A stretch of DNA of 64,000 nt, taken from the NCBI RefSeq assembly GCF_028372415.1, contig NC_092872.1, forward strand, positions 280,429,206 through 280,493,205, in the 5' to 3' direction. Under the pieces are notes generated by a model. It ran no database searches. It was given only the letters and a program-made list of their open reading frames with translations, and had not been told where the DNA came from. This DNA is from Notamacropus eugenii (lineage: Eukaryota > Chordata > Mammalia > Diprotodontia > Macropodidae). Both the position numbers and the translations under genes were made by a program. Positions 60,782-64,000 of this stretch are shown here, in pieces. Each line of letters begins with the position of its first letter. Positions within the stretch are counted from its first letter, which is position 1.

Positions 60782-62924
60782 TGCATATGAAGTTTTGGGT
60801 ATGTATGTATGTATGTATGTATGTATGTATGTATGTATGTATGTATGTATTTATGTCTATCTTAGCATCATTTATACCAAGGCTGTCTTTTTAAATAATA
60901 ACTCGAACCTAGTTGACCTGTATAGGTGTTTTAAGAATGAAACTAAATATATAATTATTATGGAACTAAAGAGGGGGAGAATGAGAAGTAAAGATAGGCC
61001 CTAACATGGTGCAAAAGAAGGAGTAGAGAGTGTTCTTTTAGATTTTTAAAAAACATTATTTCTTTATTTTTAGTTTTCAACACTCACTTCATGAGTTTTA
61101 AATTTTCTCCCCCTCCCTTCCCACCCTTCTCCCCAAGACAATGTGCAATCTGTTTTGGGTCTACATATAAATTCTTATTAAACATATTTTCACGTTAGTC
61201 ATGTTGTATAGAAGAGTTAGAACAAATCGGAGGAACCATGAAAGACAGAAAAAAACAAAAAAGAGAACAATAGTCTGCTTCAGTCTTCATTCAGACTCCA
61301 TACTTCTTTCTGTGGATGTGGATGGCATTTTCTATCATGAGTCTTTTGGAGTTGTTTTAGGTTTTATTGGGTAGAGCAGAATCCTAGAATCTCAGAGCAA
61401 CAAGGGCATTGAGTCCAAGTCATACCTGACCAAGAATCTCCATTCCACTAGGCTGCTCATGTGGCCTCTACTTGAAGCCTTTGGATCAGTTCTGATAGGA
61501 AAGTTTTCCTCACATCATGACTTGATCTCTTCTGGTGACACCCACCCACTTCTTGCTTCTGTCCCTTAGGGCTAAGAAGAAGTCTAATCCATCTTGAAGA
61601 CCCTCCTCCCCAAGTCTTATTTCCTCTCTGATAAACATCCTCATTGCCTCAACAGAACCTCAGACACTGTGATTGTCCTCTTCTGGGTGCCTTCTAGTAC
61701 CAAGTTCAGAGTTCTTTCTAAAAGGCGGCACCAAACTGAACACAGTATTCCATACATGGTATGACCATAGCAGAAGGCCACTGGACTGCCATTTTCTTTG
61801 TTCCAGACACAATGCATGTGTTAATTTGACCCACAGTCACACTAACTTTAAGCTCTCATGCCAACATTTTCATCCACTATGCTTGCAGTCCCCCAAAATT
61901 CCCAAAGTTTTTTATGCAAACAACTGACAAGCTACTCTTTCCTCATCCTTTACTTGTGATCTTGGCTTTTATTACTTCTAAGCATAGAACCTTGCATGTA
62001 TCCCTATTGAATTTTATCTCCTCAGGGTTGGTCCATCATTCTAGTTGACTGAAATCTTTTGGGGTCCTAATTAACTGTTCCTTCTAGGTTTGGGTCATCT
62101 GAAAAATCGACCAAAATGACATATATCCAAGTCAGCGATAAAAGTATTGAATATTTAAGGCCAATGAATGAATTAGTAAAAAAAAAAAATTAATAAGTAC
62201 TTACTAGGTACGCAGCACTATGTTAAGTAGTGGAGATAAAATTCAAGAAGTGAGATAGTCCATTCCCTCAAGAAACTTATGTTCTAATAGGAAAGATAAC
62301 TCATAAAGGAAATGGTGATCAGGGGGTATCATCTCAAGGACAGTGATTTGATCCATAAGCCAATCAATTGACATGTTCTTTCTAGTACCATTGGTGTTTT
62401 GATTATTGTGAGATAGAAAACATGAGATAGAAAACTGGAGAGATGGAAGAGGGTGAGGCATCAAGGCAGATGGCAAGAAATGTAATATGGGACAATATGT
62501 AAATATCTGGATGAGATGTGAGGCATCTCAGCACCAGCTGAGAATGGGCTAAGTTAATCAATCAAGATGATTCAGCCACAAGATTAAAGTTCCAGAATTG
62601 AATCAATTAACTTCTTCAAGTGTTTAGACATGGGTTGTGGGAGTCCCTTCTGAAATAGGCTCATTTATGAGGGGAGAAATTTGGCAGTGATGCAGGTGGC
62701 AAGACAGCTCAGGTAAATGGCAGGATGACCAAACCCAGAAGTTATCTGGTGACCATCTTTTGGGGATGGTGTGTAGAAAAGATTACTGCAAGAGAAGAAG
62801 GGGGTGTCAAGTAGAATGACCTCTAATGTCCTGTCCAGTTTGTAAAATTCTGTAATGCTATCATGTACATTTATTCTCACTCCCTTCTTTCTCCCATAGG
62901 AAGATATTCCTCTGAATCATAGAG
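28539..62924 (+). CDS. FAS: FAS (CD95/TNFRSF6) death receptor, coding exons 1-8 of the gene, 3' partial
   Basis: FAS is a type I plasma-membrane receptor of the TNF receptor family. On binding FAS ligand it recruits FADD and caspase-8 through a cytoplasmic death domain and starts apoptosis. Eight exons join in phase to 220 codons: signal peptide (about 1-24), CRD1 (C52-C86), CRD2 (C89-C131), CRD3 (C133-C169), a transmembrane helix (about 177-196) and a basic stub (197-220). Possible N-glycosylation sites are N44, N88 and N122. Exon lengths 42, 166, 138, 109, 62, 66, 53 and 25 nt equal those I recall for human FAS at exons 2-5 and 8, and differ by multiples of three at exons 1, 6 and 7. The closing death-domain exon is not in the window. 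No in-frame stop or frameshift is seen, so the gene looks intact. Confidence 0.95.
28675..28830 (-). mobile_element. MIR-type SINE, reverse
   Basis: 'ggttttacaggggaggaaac', 'gcttagggtcactgaattaa' and a reversed head. It starts about 95 bp inside intron 1, within the CpG-rich segment. Confidence 0.7.
29490..29625 (+). mobile_element. MIR-type SINE
   Basis: 'gactagctgtgtgatcctat', 'gggcctcagtttgcctgtct' and the tail 'cccttcagctctaagtcttt'. Confidence 0.8.
29706..29790. repeat. Compound trinucleotide repeat (GTG)n-(CAG)5-(GTA)n
   Basis: A (GTG) run at 29706-29736, five CAG at 29746-29760, then (GTA) units to about 29780. It lies 1.1 kb into intron 1. Confidence 0.95.
29800..30000 (-). mobile_element. 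MIR-type SINE, reverse
   Basis: 'gtgctttaaggttgaccaag', 'cccattttacagatgaggaa' and 'agtaccttgcctatggtcag'. Confidence 0.75.
29841..29861 (+). promoter_or_regulatory. FAS: Candidate p53-type site in intron 1
   Basis: GACCAAGCCC, one spacer base, then GGACATACCT: two half-sites each with one mismatch to RRRCWWGYYY. Human FAS is known to carry a p53 response element in intron 1 that contains CAAGCCCTG, also present here. This site lies in a reverse MIR, so the match may be chance rather than conservation. Confidence 0.2.
30365..30540 (-). mobile_element. MIR-type SINE, reverse
   Basis: 'gctttactcatgatggaaca', 'cttgctccaagtcacagagc' and 'gatttgaacccaggtcttct'. Confidence 0.75.
30835..30965 (+). 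mobile_element. Dispersed repeat fragment
   Basis: 'atgtgccatgtgctatatta' and 'ccttaccctcaagggactta' belong to the 7918 family. Confidence 0.55.
31351..31402. repeat. (CA)n microsatellite
   Basis: A pure CA run of 26 units. Confidence 0.98.
31640..31855 (-). mobile_element. MIR-type SINE, reverse
   Basis: 'ccactttacaggtgaggcaa', 'gtaggatttgaaaccatatc' and a reversed head. Confidence 0.7.
32005..32298 (+). mobile_element. MIR-type SINE carrying a (TG)n(GA)n expansion
   Basis: Head 'gcctggagtcaggaagatct', 'gtgaccttaggcaagtcact', 'cagtttctttaactgcaaaa' and 'gttgttgtgaagatcaatc'. Then (TG)21 at 32171-32212 and (GA)n to about 32238, then the MIR resumes with 'gcccagcacatagtaggtgc'. Confidence 0.85.
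32315..32510 (-). mobile_element. MIR-type SINE, reverse
   Basis: T-run, 'caaatgataaaactgaggcc', 'cagggtcacagagtagtagg' and 'gctggaattcaaccttagat'. Confidence 0.65.
33110..33205 (+). mobile_element. Dispersed repeat 5' part
   Basis: 'cagtcaatcagcaaacattt', 'gcagtcc' and 'tgctgtgtgccaggtgatgc' mark the start of the 7918 family. It runs into a TTCC repeat. Confidence 0.6.
33207..33298. repeat. (TTCC)n pyrimidine tract
   Basis: Mixed TTCC, CTTT and CCTT units. Confidence 0.9.
33298..33640 (+). mobile_element. CR1/L3-type LINE 3' region
   Basis: 'cccttcaccattctgtctgc', 'ctgccctctcctggaagctg' and 'gtttcttagccaccacatgc' fit an old amniote CR1-class 3' region. Confidence 0.55.
34100..34520 (+). 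mobile_element. AT-rich old LINE-like fragment
   Basis: 'ggttttgctttgcaatccta', 'gtatgaattaaaaatatgat' and 'tctgagaaggggttcataca' look like the 3' region of an old mammalian interspersed element. The family is uncertain. Confidence 0.35.
35285..35525 (-). mobile_element. MIR-type SINE, reverse, near full length
   Basis: 'caaactgctttataaatatt', 'tttttacagatgagaaaact', 'gacttgcccagggtcatatg' and 'acatttgaacccggtcttcc'. Confidence 0.85.
35541..35690. repeat. GAT/GGT minisatellite with a 51-bp higher-order unit
   Basis: Trinucleotide-based repeat. A 51-bp unit starting 'gacagtggtgatggtggt' occurs twice without change (35557-35607, 35608-35658) and partly a third time. Its reverse strand gives a histidine-rich frame that is not a gene. 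Confidence 0.95.
36060..36310 (+). mobile_element. Two dispersed repeat 5' parts
   Basis: 'ataagtgcctattgtgtgca' and 'gtgcctactatgtgccaggc', each followed by 'tgctgggt' and family body. Confidence 0.6.
36335..36530 (+). mobile_element. MIR-type SINE with a TATA-rich insertion
   Basis: 'ggcgtagtggatgaggaatt' head, (TA)-rich expansion at about 36400-36430, 'cctcagtttcctcacctaca' and the tail 'tctttttcagctctaggatc'. Confidence 0.75.
36538..36785 (-). mobile_element. Marsupial tRNA-derived SINE, reverse, full length
   Basis: 'ttgtttagtcatttcagtca', 'gaccccatttgggatttcat', 'caccatttcctcctctgact', 'gacttgcccagggtcataca' and an end 'ggtgccacctagctgccccc', the complement of the family's head. Confidence 0.92.
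37630..37770 (-). mobile_element. MIR-type SINE, reverse
   Basis: 'cctattttgtaaataaagac' and 'gttgcccacagtcatccagc'. Confidence 0.7.
38180..38960 (+). mobile_element. Longest copy of the dispersed repeat family
   Basis: A chain of partial starts ('aacaaacatttattaatcag', 'tttagtaagcatctactctg', 'caacaagcatctcttagttg') is followed by 'ccctcaaggagtttatattc'. The body then runs 'gcaatggaagctacttgaat' and 'ctctttggcagctgtgtgaa'. Useful as the local reference for the shorter copies. Confidence 0.65.
39123..39222. repeat. (TG)n microsatellite, about 100 bp
   Basis: Pure TG to about 39193, then TGCG and TGCA variants. Confidence 0.97.
39310..39425 (-). mobile_element. MIR-type SINE fragment, reverse
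   Basis: 'gaacttgaacccagatctcc' and a reversed head 'ccattccaccacgctgcct'. Confidence 0.65.
40265..40785 (-). mobile_element. L1 ORF2 fragment, reverse
   Basis: Contains 'aggtcatgcatccatttgga', 'gtttattgtggtatgtgata', 'gactgctttccagtttttcc' and 'caatagctttccaatttaat', the reverse complement of the L1 ORF2 C-terminal region. Old and diverged. Confidence 0.75.
40805..40930 (+). mobile_element. CR1/L3-type LINE fragment
   Basis: 'aatctcagagttgtgaagga' and 'ccagtccaaacctgaacagg' match the opening of the family at 61385. Confidence 0.5.
41330..41680 (+). mobile_element. MIR fragments around a dispersed repeat start
   Basis: 41330-41410 and 41560-41670 are MIR-like ('gtgtgactctgggtgtgggc', 'ctcagtttccatctgtgtac'). 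41420-41520 has 'tatttattaagcaacagctg' and 'ccaggccctgtgctgagtgc'. Confidence 0.6.
41850..42005 (-). mobile_element. MIR-type SINE, reverse
   Basis: 'accttacagatgggcaaact' and 'gacttgtccaaaatcccaca'. Confidence 0.75.
42520..42735. repeat. (TG)/(TA)/(CA) compound microsatellite
   Basis: TG, TA and CA dinucleotide runs with ATATAC variants; strongly AT-rich. Confidence 0.9.
42745..42965 (+). mobile_element. Marsupial tRNA-derived SINE
   Basis: 'gagtcaggaaaacctgagtt', 'caaatccagcctcagacact', 'gaccctgggcaagtcacttg', 'gaagaaggaaatggcaaacc', 'gccaagaaaaccccaaaata' and the end 'ggctaaacaacaata'. The extreme 5' head is missing. Confidence 0.9.
43369..46424 (+). mobile_element. Internally deleted L1, both ends present
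   Basis: Starts with the L1 5' end ('gggccaagacggtagagtaa'). It then has an ORF1-like basic and coiled-coil region (about 44040-44490) and an ORF2 endonuclease segment (about 44850-45232; reads 'AEWIKKQ', 'LKQRDTHRV', '[12 protein letters not shown]', 'NIYAPSG'). Near 45233 it jumps to the ORF2 C-terminal part, 3' UTR and A-tail, so the reverse-transcriptase domain is missing. Flanks GAAATCATCTGTTTT (43354-43368) and GAAACCATTTATTTT (46425-46439) form a 12-of-15 target duplication. It cannot be active. Confidence 0.85.
48245..48460 (-). mobile_element. 5'-truncated L1 3' end inside the older L1
   Basis: 'gttttcaacattcatttcca' and 'gttccaaattttctccccat' are the reversed L1 3' UTR, as at 19251 and 61048. 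The older ORF2 resumes after it. Confidence 0.75.
48647..49112 (+). mobile_element. L1 endonuclease segment in the opposite (sense) orientation
   Basis: Reads in + as L1 ORF2 N-terminal endonuclease: '[12 protein letters not shown]', then 'aagattcacatgaaattaaa' and 'taaattaaaagagataaaaa'. It ends 'tcaaggataagttaaattaa'. It lies directly beyond the reversed ORF2 and is probably the 5' part of that same L1, inverted on insertion. Confidence 0.7.
49205..49370 (+). CDS. FAS: FAS exon 2: rest of signal peptide and first half of CRD1
   Basis: 166 nt, the same length as human exon 2. Acceptor 'tttcttttgtag', donor gtaggt, leaving phase 1. It begins [10 protein letters not shown], finishing the signal peptide, then a variable stretch with sequon NFT (N44). 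CRD1 follows as C52-P-I, then [10 protein letters not shown]. The first and third CRD1 cysteines (C52, C64) and their neighbours C63 and C67 are present, as in mouse and unlike human, where one CRD1 disulfide pair is missing. Confidence 0.93.
49575..49835 (+). mobile_element. MIR-type SINE, near full length
   Basis: 'aatccagcctcagtcatttg', 'gctagctgtgtgaccccggg', 'cagtttcctcatctgtaaaa', 'ataataatagcacctatttc'-type box, 'gagcttagcccagtgcctga' and 'tagtaggcaccatataaata'. One of the best-preserved MIRs here. Confidence 0.9.
49840..50250 (+). mobile_element. LINE2-type 3' end
   Basis: 'caaaggcatggttgccccca', 'cttatttttatctttgtatc'-like segment and the end 'gtgcctggcccatggcagat'. Confidence 0.6.
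50750..51050 (+). mobile_element. Two MIR-type SINE fragments
   Basis: 'gttttgggttcaaatcctgc' and 'gagatccctggtgcctctga' belong to the first. 'gggcctcagtttcctgccct' and 'aagtccctgccagttctcac' belong to the second. Confidence 0.7.
51130..51475 (+). mobile_element. Two MIR-type SINEs
   Basis: The first reads 'gacctggagtcaggaacaca', 'tagctgtgtgaccctagcaa' and 'ctcagtttccttaggtgtca'. The second starts about 51330 with 'ttcagtggaaaccacagtgg' and 'tctaagcctcagttccctta'. Confidence 0.75.
51841..51993. repeat. (CT)n microsatellite
   Basis: CT-rich from 51841 and nearly pure from about 51917. Confidence 0.96.
52920..53162. mobile_element. Reverse MIR fragment followed by a forward MIR fragment
   Basis: 52920-53045 has 'ttcccatttgacagcagagg' and 'acttgtccagggtctcgcag' (reverse). 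53045-53162 has 'cagtttccttatctacaaat' and 'agtactttataaatatccat' (forward). Confidence 0.65.
53902..54039 (+). CDS. FAS: FAS exon 3: end of CRD1 and most of CRD2
   Basis: 138 nt, identical in length to human exon 3. Enters and leaves in phase 1; acceptor 'tttgcacag', donor gtaagt. Encodes [11 protein letters not shown], the conserved A-G-E-E-Y-T-D (human EGKEYTD), and [12 protein letters not shown]. The human KCRRCRLC ligand-contact loop is here KCLRCGLC: the first arginine is leucine (L106), the second (R107) is kept. A new sequon NCT is at N88, next to C89. Confidence 0.96.
54930..55190 (+). mobile_element. Dispersed repeat 5' part with a TACATG-rich stretch
   Basis: 'gccagtcaatcaataggcat', 'gagccaggcattggactatg' and then TACATACATGCACAT-like repeats at 55057-55110. 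Confidence 0.6.
55690..56210 (+). mobile_element. LINE2-type 3' end
   Basis: 'tgaagtgattttcttacagc', 'caggcctttgccctggctgt', 'gcaaattccttgagttcagg' and 'gcctggcacatagtaggctc' follow the standard L2 order. Confidence 0.8.
56245..56770 (+). mobile_element. Dispersed repeat reaching close to FAS exon 4
   Basis: 'ttgctgggtgccagggttac', 'agtccctacccttaaaaatg', 'gggagggcatttgatgccag' and 'ggtggggatgaggagagaag' match the 38180 copy. It ends about 55 bp before the exon 4 acceptor. Confidence 0.55.
56825..56933 (+). CDS. FAS: FAS exon 4: end of CRD2 and most of CRD3
   Basis: 109 nt, the same as human exon 4. Enters in phase 1 and leaves in phase 2; donor gtaagt. Encodes G-L-E-V-R-K-N-C-T (human GLEVEINCT, sequon N122 kept) and then [21 protein letters not shown]. 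Cysteine spacing equals human. The second human sequon (CNST) is here CNTP and is lost. Confidence 0.96.
56934..57959 (+). other. FAS: FAS intron 4
   Basis: Donor GTAAGT, acceptor 'cctctttcag'. Holds an L2-type tail at about 57440-57640 ('gcagggactcctgtgctttt', 'agcaccaagtagttgcttcg') and another near 57760-57820 ending in GAAT units. The rest is unassigned. Confidence 0.88.
57960..58021 (+). CDS. FAS: FAS exon 5: end of CRD3
   Basis: 62 nt, as in human. Joins C-A|G to give Q152, then [20 protein letters not shown]. It matches human CEHGIIKECTLTSNTKC closely and closes the third cysteine-rich domain. Leaves in phase 1 at a gtaatg donor. Confidence 0.95.
58022..58219 (+). other. FAS: FAS intron 5 (198 bp)
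   Basis: A very short intron between exons 5 and 6. Its 3' end, 'cacttccttaaatcccag', has a broken pyrimidine tract, which suggests a weak acceptor for exon 6. No repeat is seen in it. Confidence 0.88.
58220..58285 (+). CDS. FAS: FAS exon 6: transmembrane segment
   Basis: 66 nt (human 63). Encodes E-N-R-N-I-Y and then an unbroken hydrophobic run (about residues 177-195, including [10 protein letters not shown]), the single membrane helix. The length is a multiple of three and both junctions are phase 1. Skipping it would leave the frame open and give a secreted receptor, as is known for human soluble FAS. Confidence 0.93.
58385..58905. mobile_element. Forward MIR then two reverse MIRs
   Basis: Forward: 'gagcctcagtcccctcatct', 'gtgaagcactttccaaactc'. 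Reverse: 'cattttacagatatgaaaac' and then 'gattttacagttgagaatac', 'aaggtcacacagctagttaa' and a reversed head. Confidence 0.75.
58917..58975. repeat. (GGGTGGAT)n-like repeat
   Basis: Irregular GGGTGGGTGGATG units, G-rich on the + strand. Confidence 0.85.
59312..59364 (+). CDS. FAS: FAS exon 7: membrane-proximal cytoplasmic segment
   Basis: 53 nt, against 83 in human: ten codons shorter in the same phase. Encodes F-W-R-R-K-H-K and then [11 protein letters not shown], a basic stop-transfer stretch. It has no cysteine, although human Cys199 in this exon is palmitoylated and places FAS in lipid rafts. Acceptor 'ccttttcag', donor gtaggt, leaving in phase 0. Confidence 0.85.
59790..59960 (-). mobile_element. 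MIR-type SINE, reverse
   Basis: 'cctcatgttacagatgggga', 'gtcttcctcaaggtcacaaa' and 'caaacacaggttcttctgat'. Confidence 0.75.
60420..60590 (+). mobile_element. MIR-type SINE
   Basis: 'gcagtatagtggaagcaaca', 'gggttctaatcccggcttac' and the tail 'agggcccttccatctctata'. A short GGAATT duplication lies at about 60452-60468. Confidence 0.75.
60741..60850. repeat. (TG)n then (TATG)n microsatellites
   Basis: TG run at 60741-60778 and about 12 TATG units at 60799-60850. Confidence 0.97.
61048..61375 (-). mobile_element. 5'-truncated L1 3' end, reverse
   Basis: 'ttagttttcaacactcactt', 'attttctccccctcccttcc', 'gttagtcatgttgtatagaa' and 'ctatcatgagtcttttggag' run parallel to the copy at 19251-19661. No clear target duplication was found. 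Confidence 0.8.
61385..62145 (+). mobile_element. CR1/L3-type LINE 3' region, long copy
   Basis: Runs from 'cctagaatctcagagcaaca' through 'tcctcttctgggtgccttct', 'gaacacagtattccatacat' and 'tgcatgtatccctattgaat' to 'caagtcagcgataaaagtat'. This is the order of an old amniote CR1-class 3' region. The best local reference for fragments at 12965, 33298 and 40805. Confidence 0.65.
62170..62300 (+). mobile_element. Dispersed repeat 5' part
   Basis: 'aataagtacttactaggtac' and 'ccctcaagaaacttatgttc'. Confidence 0.6.
62900..62924 (+). CDS. FAS: FAS exon 8: short linker before the death domain
   Basis: 25 nt, exactly as in human. Encodes E-D-I-P-L-N-H-R plus one base. Acceptor 'ctcccatag', donor gtaaga. 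Human reads E-T-V-A-I-N-L-S-D here, mouse E-T-I-P-M-N-A-S-N, so the short exon is placed with confidence despite its size. Because 25 is not a multiple of three, skipping it would shift the frame into the death-domain exon. Confidence 0.88.
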
Positions 62925-63459
62925 GTAAGATATTATTTTATTTCCCCAGAAGCAATAGACTGCAGAATTATTGCCTTCTCCCCAATTCTACTACATCATT
63001 AAATTAATTACATGCATTAAATTACATCATTGCGTGCTCATTAAAAAATAGTGGCATGTACCCAGTAGCTGCTAAGTAATTGTTTGTTGAATTGAAATGA
63101 CAACATTATAAAGAAAAACAAAATTTGAAAGACTCGAATTTTGATTAGTGGGATAACAAACTGTGATTCCTTAAGATGAATGGCAAACTCTGCTGCTCAC
63201 CTCCTCCCAGAGAGAGGATGGACTCAAGATGCAGAGTTGGAGCTAACCAATGAGAGAATTTGTTTTGTTTGTACTTTGGTTTTGAGGGCTGGGTTATTTT
63301 TTTCTTTTTCAGTAGGTACTGGGAAGGGAAGGGAGGGATAATAAATGCCTGTTAACTGAAAGGGCAGGAGTTGATGGGGAGAGGTAATGGGTTCACCTTC
63401 ACTGGTAGTCTTCAAGTATTGTTTGTCAGGTTACTTGTTGAGATGTCATAAAGAAGATT

Positions 63460-63660
63460 CTTGTTTAGACTCTACTGGACCAGAAACTTGATGTAATGAA
63501 TGCAGAGCTAGATTCAGAATTCAAATCCCACCTCAGACACTTAGTAGCTATGCGATCTTGGACTTAACATTTCTGTGCCTTAGTTTCCTCCTCTGTAAAA
63601 TGAGCAGGTTAGATTTAGTGACCTCTGCAGTCTCTGCTGTAAGCCTAAGATTCCATAAAC
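63460..63660 (+). mobile_element. MIR-type SINE
   Basis: 'gaattcaaatcccacctcag', 'gtgccttagtttcctcctct' and 'tgtaagcctaagattccata'. Confidence 0.75.
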
Positions 63661-63774
63661 TCTGGGATCGCCTCTGACCCTGAGATCCTGAGACCAAGAA
63701 TAAAGCAAAATGAACTCAAATAGTCCCATTAAATGCTTACACTTTTCTAGCAAGACAAATGGAAGGAAGGAAAA

Positions 63775-64000
63775 AAATAGATATTTATCAAGCATCTCCC
63801 ATGTGCCCAACGCTGTGCTAAATGCTTTATAAATATTTTCTCATTTGATCCTCACAACAATCCTGTGAGGGAGGTGCTACTATTATCTCTATTTTACAGT
63901 GGAGGAAAAGGAAACAGACAAAAGTTCAATGACTTACCCAGGGCCACACAGCTAATAAGAGTGAAATGGAAACTGGGTTTCAACTCAGTGATTTCTCCAC
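63775..64000 (-). mobile_element. MIR-type SINE, reverse, cut by the window end
   Basis: 'catgtgcccaacgctgtgct', 'tcatttgatcctcacaacaa', 'ctctattttacagtggagga' and 'cccagggccacacagctaat'. Confidence 0.85.

Larger units (their letters stand above)
59365..62899 (+). other. FAS: FAS intron 7
   Basis: Donor GTAGGT, acceptor 'ttctttctcccatag'. Contains a reverse MIR (59790-59960), a MIR (60420-60590), TG and TATG repeats (60741-60850), an L1 3' end (61048-61375), a CR1-like element (61385-62145) and a dispersed repeat start (62170-62300). Nothing assignable at 59370-59785, 59965-60415 and 62305-62890. Confidence 0.88.
62925..64000 (+). other. FAS: FAS intron 8, runs off the window
   Basis: No death-domain coding sequence occurs between 62925 and 64000, so exon 9 lies further on. 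Contents: an L2-type tail near 63060-63100, a MIR (63460-63660) and a reverse MIR (63775-64000). 63105-63455 is unassigned. Confidence 0.85.

Noticed and set aside
62925-64000. FAS death-domain exon
   Set aside because: Searched in all + frames for the death-domain pattern; only SINEs and AT-rich intron are present, so the exon lies beyond the window.

Overview
This is vertebrate nuclear DNA, almost certainly from a marsupial. It has split exons with GT/AG junctions, abundant microsatellites and a dense cover of old CORE/MIR-type SINEs. It also carries tRNA-derived SINEs of the marsupial type (head motif GGCAGCTAGGTG, tail with 'gccaagaaaaccccaaat' and 'ctgaacaacaa'-like ends), marsupial-type L1, and L2/CR1-type LINE tails. 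There are no Alu or B1 elements and no bacterial features. The species cannot be fixed from this sequence alone.

One protein-coding gene is recognisable: FAS (CD95/TNFRSF6, the Fas death receptor), on the + strand. Coding exons 1 to 8 lie at 28539-28580, 49205-49370, 53902-54039, 56825-56933, 57960-58021, 58220-58285, 59312-59364 and 62900-62924. All junctions are GT/AG and the reading phase is continuous. Exons 2, 3, 4, 5 and 8 are 166, 138, 109, 62 and 25 nt, the same lengths as I recall for human FAS. The 220 codons seen give a signal peptide, three cysteine-rich domains, one transmembrane helix and a short cytoplasmic stub. The last exon, with the death domain, lies beyond base 64000.

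Layout: 1 to about 28.1 kb is gene-free upstream flank made of SINEs, LINE fragments and simple repeats. No exon of ACTA2, the usual mammalian neighbour on the opposite strand, was found in it. About 28.27-28.7 kb is a CpG-rich TATA-less promoter and first exon. Intron 1 (20.6 kb) holds a nested block of L1 elements that ends about 90 bp before exon 2. The remaining introns are repeat-rich, and intron 8 runs off the end.

No new gene system was found. The points most worth checking are FAS-specific: a short exon 7 with no membrane-proximal cysteine, a CLRC in place of CRRC at the ligand-binding loop, a full six-cysteine CRD1, and a skippable 66-nt transmembrane exon. The repeat archaeology is also clear: a 15-bp perfect target duplication, an L1 nested in an inverted older L1, and SINE-in-repeat nests.
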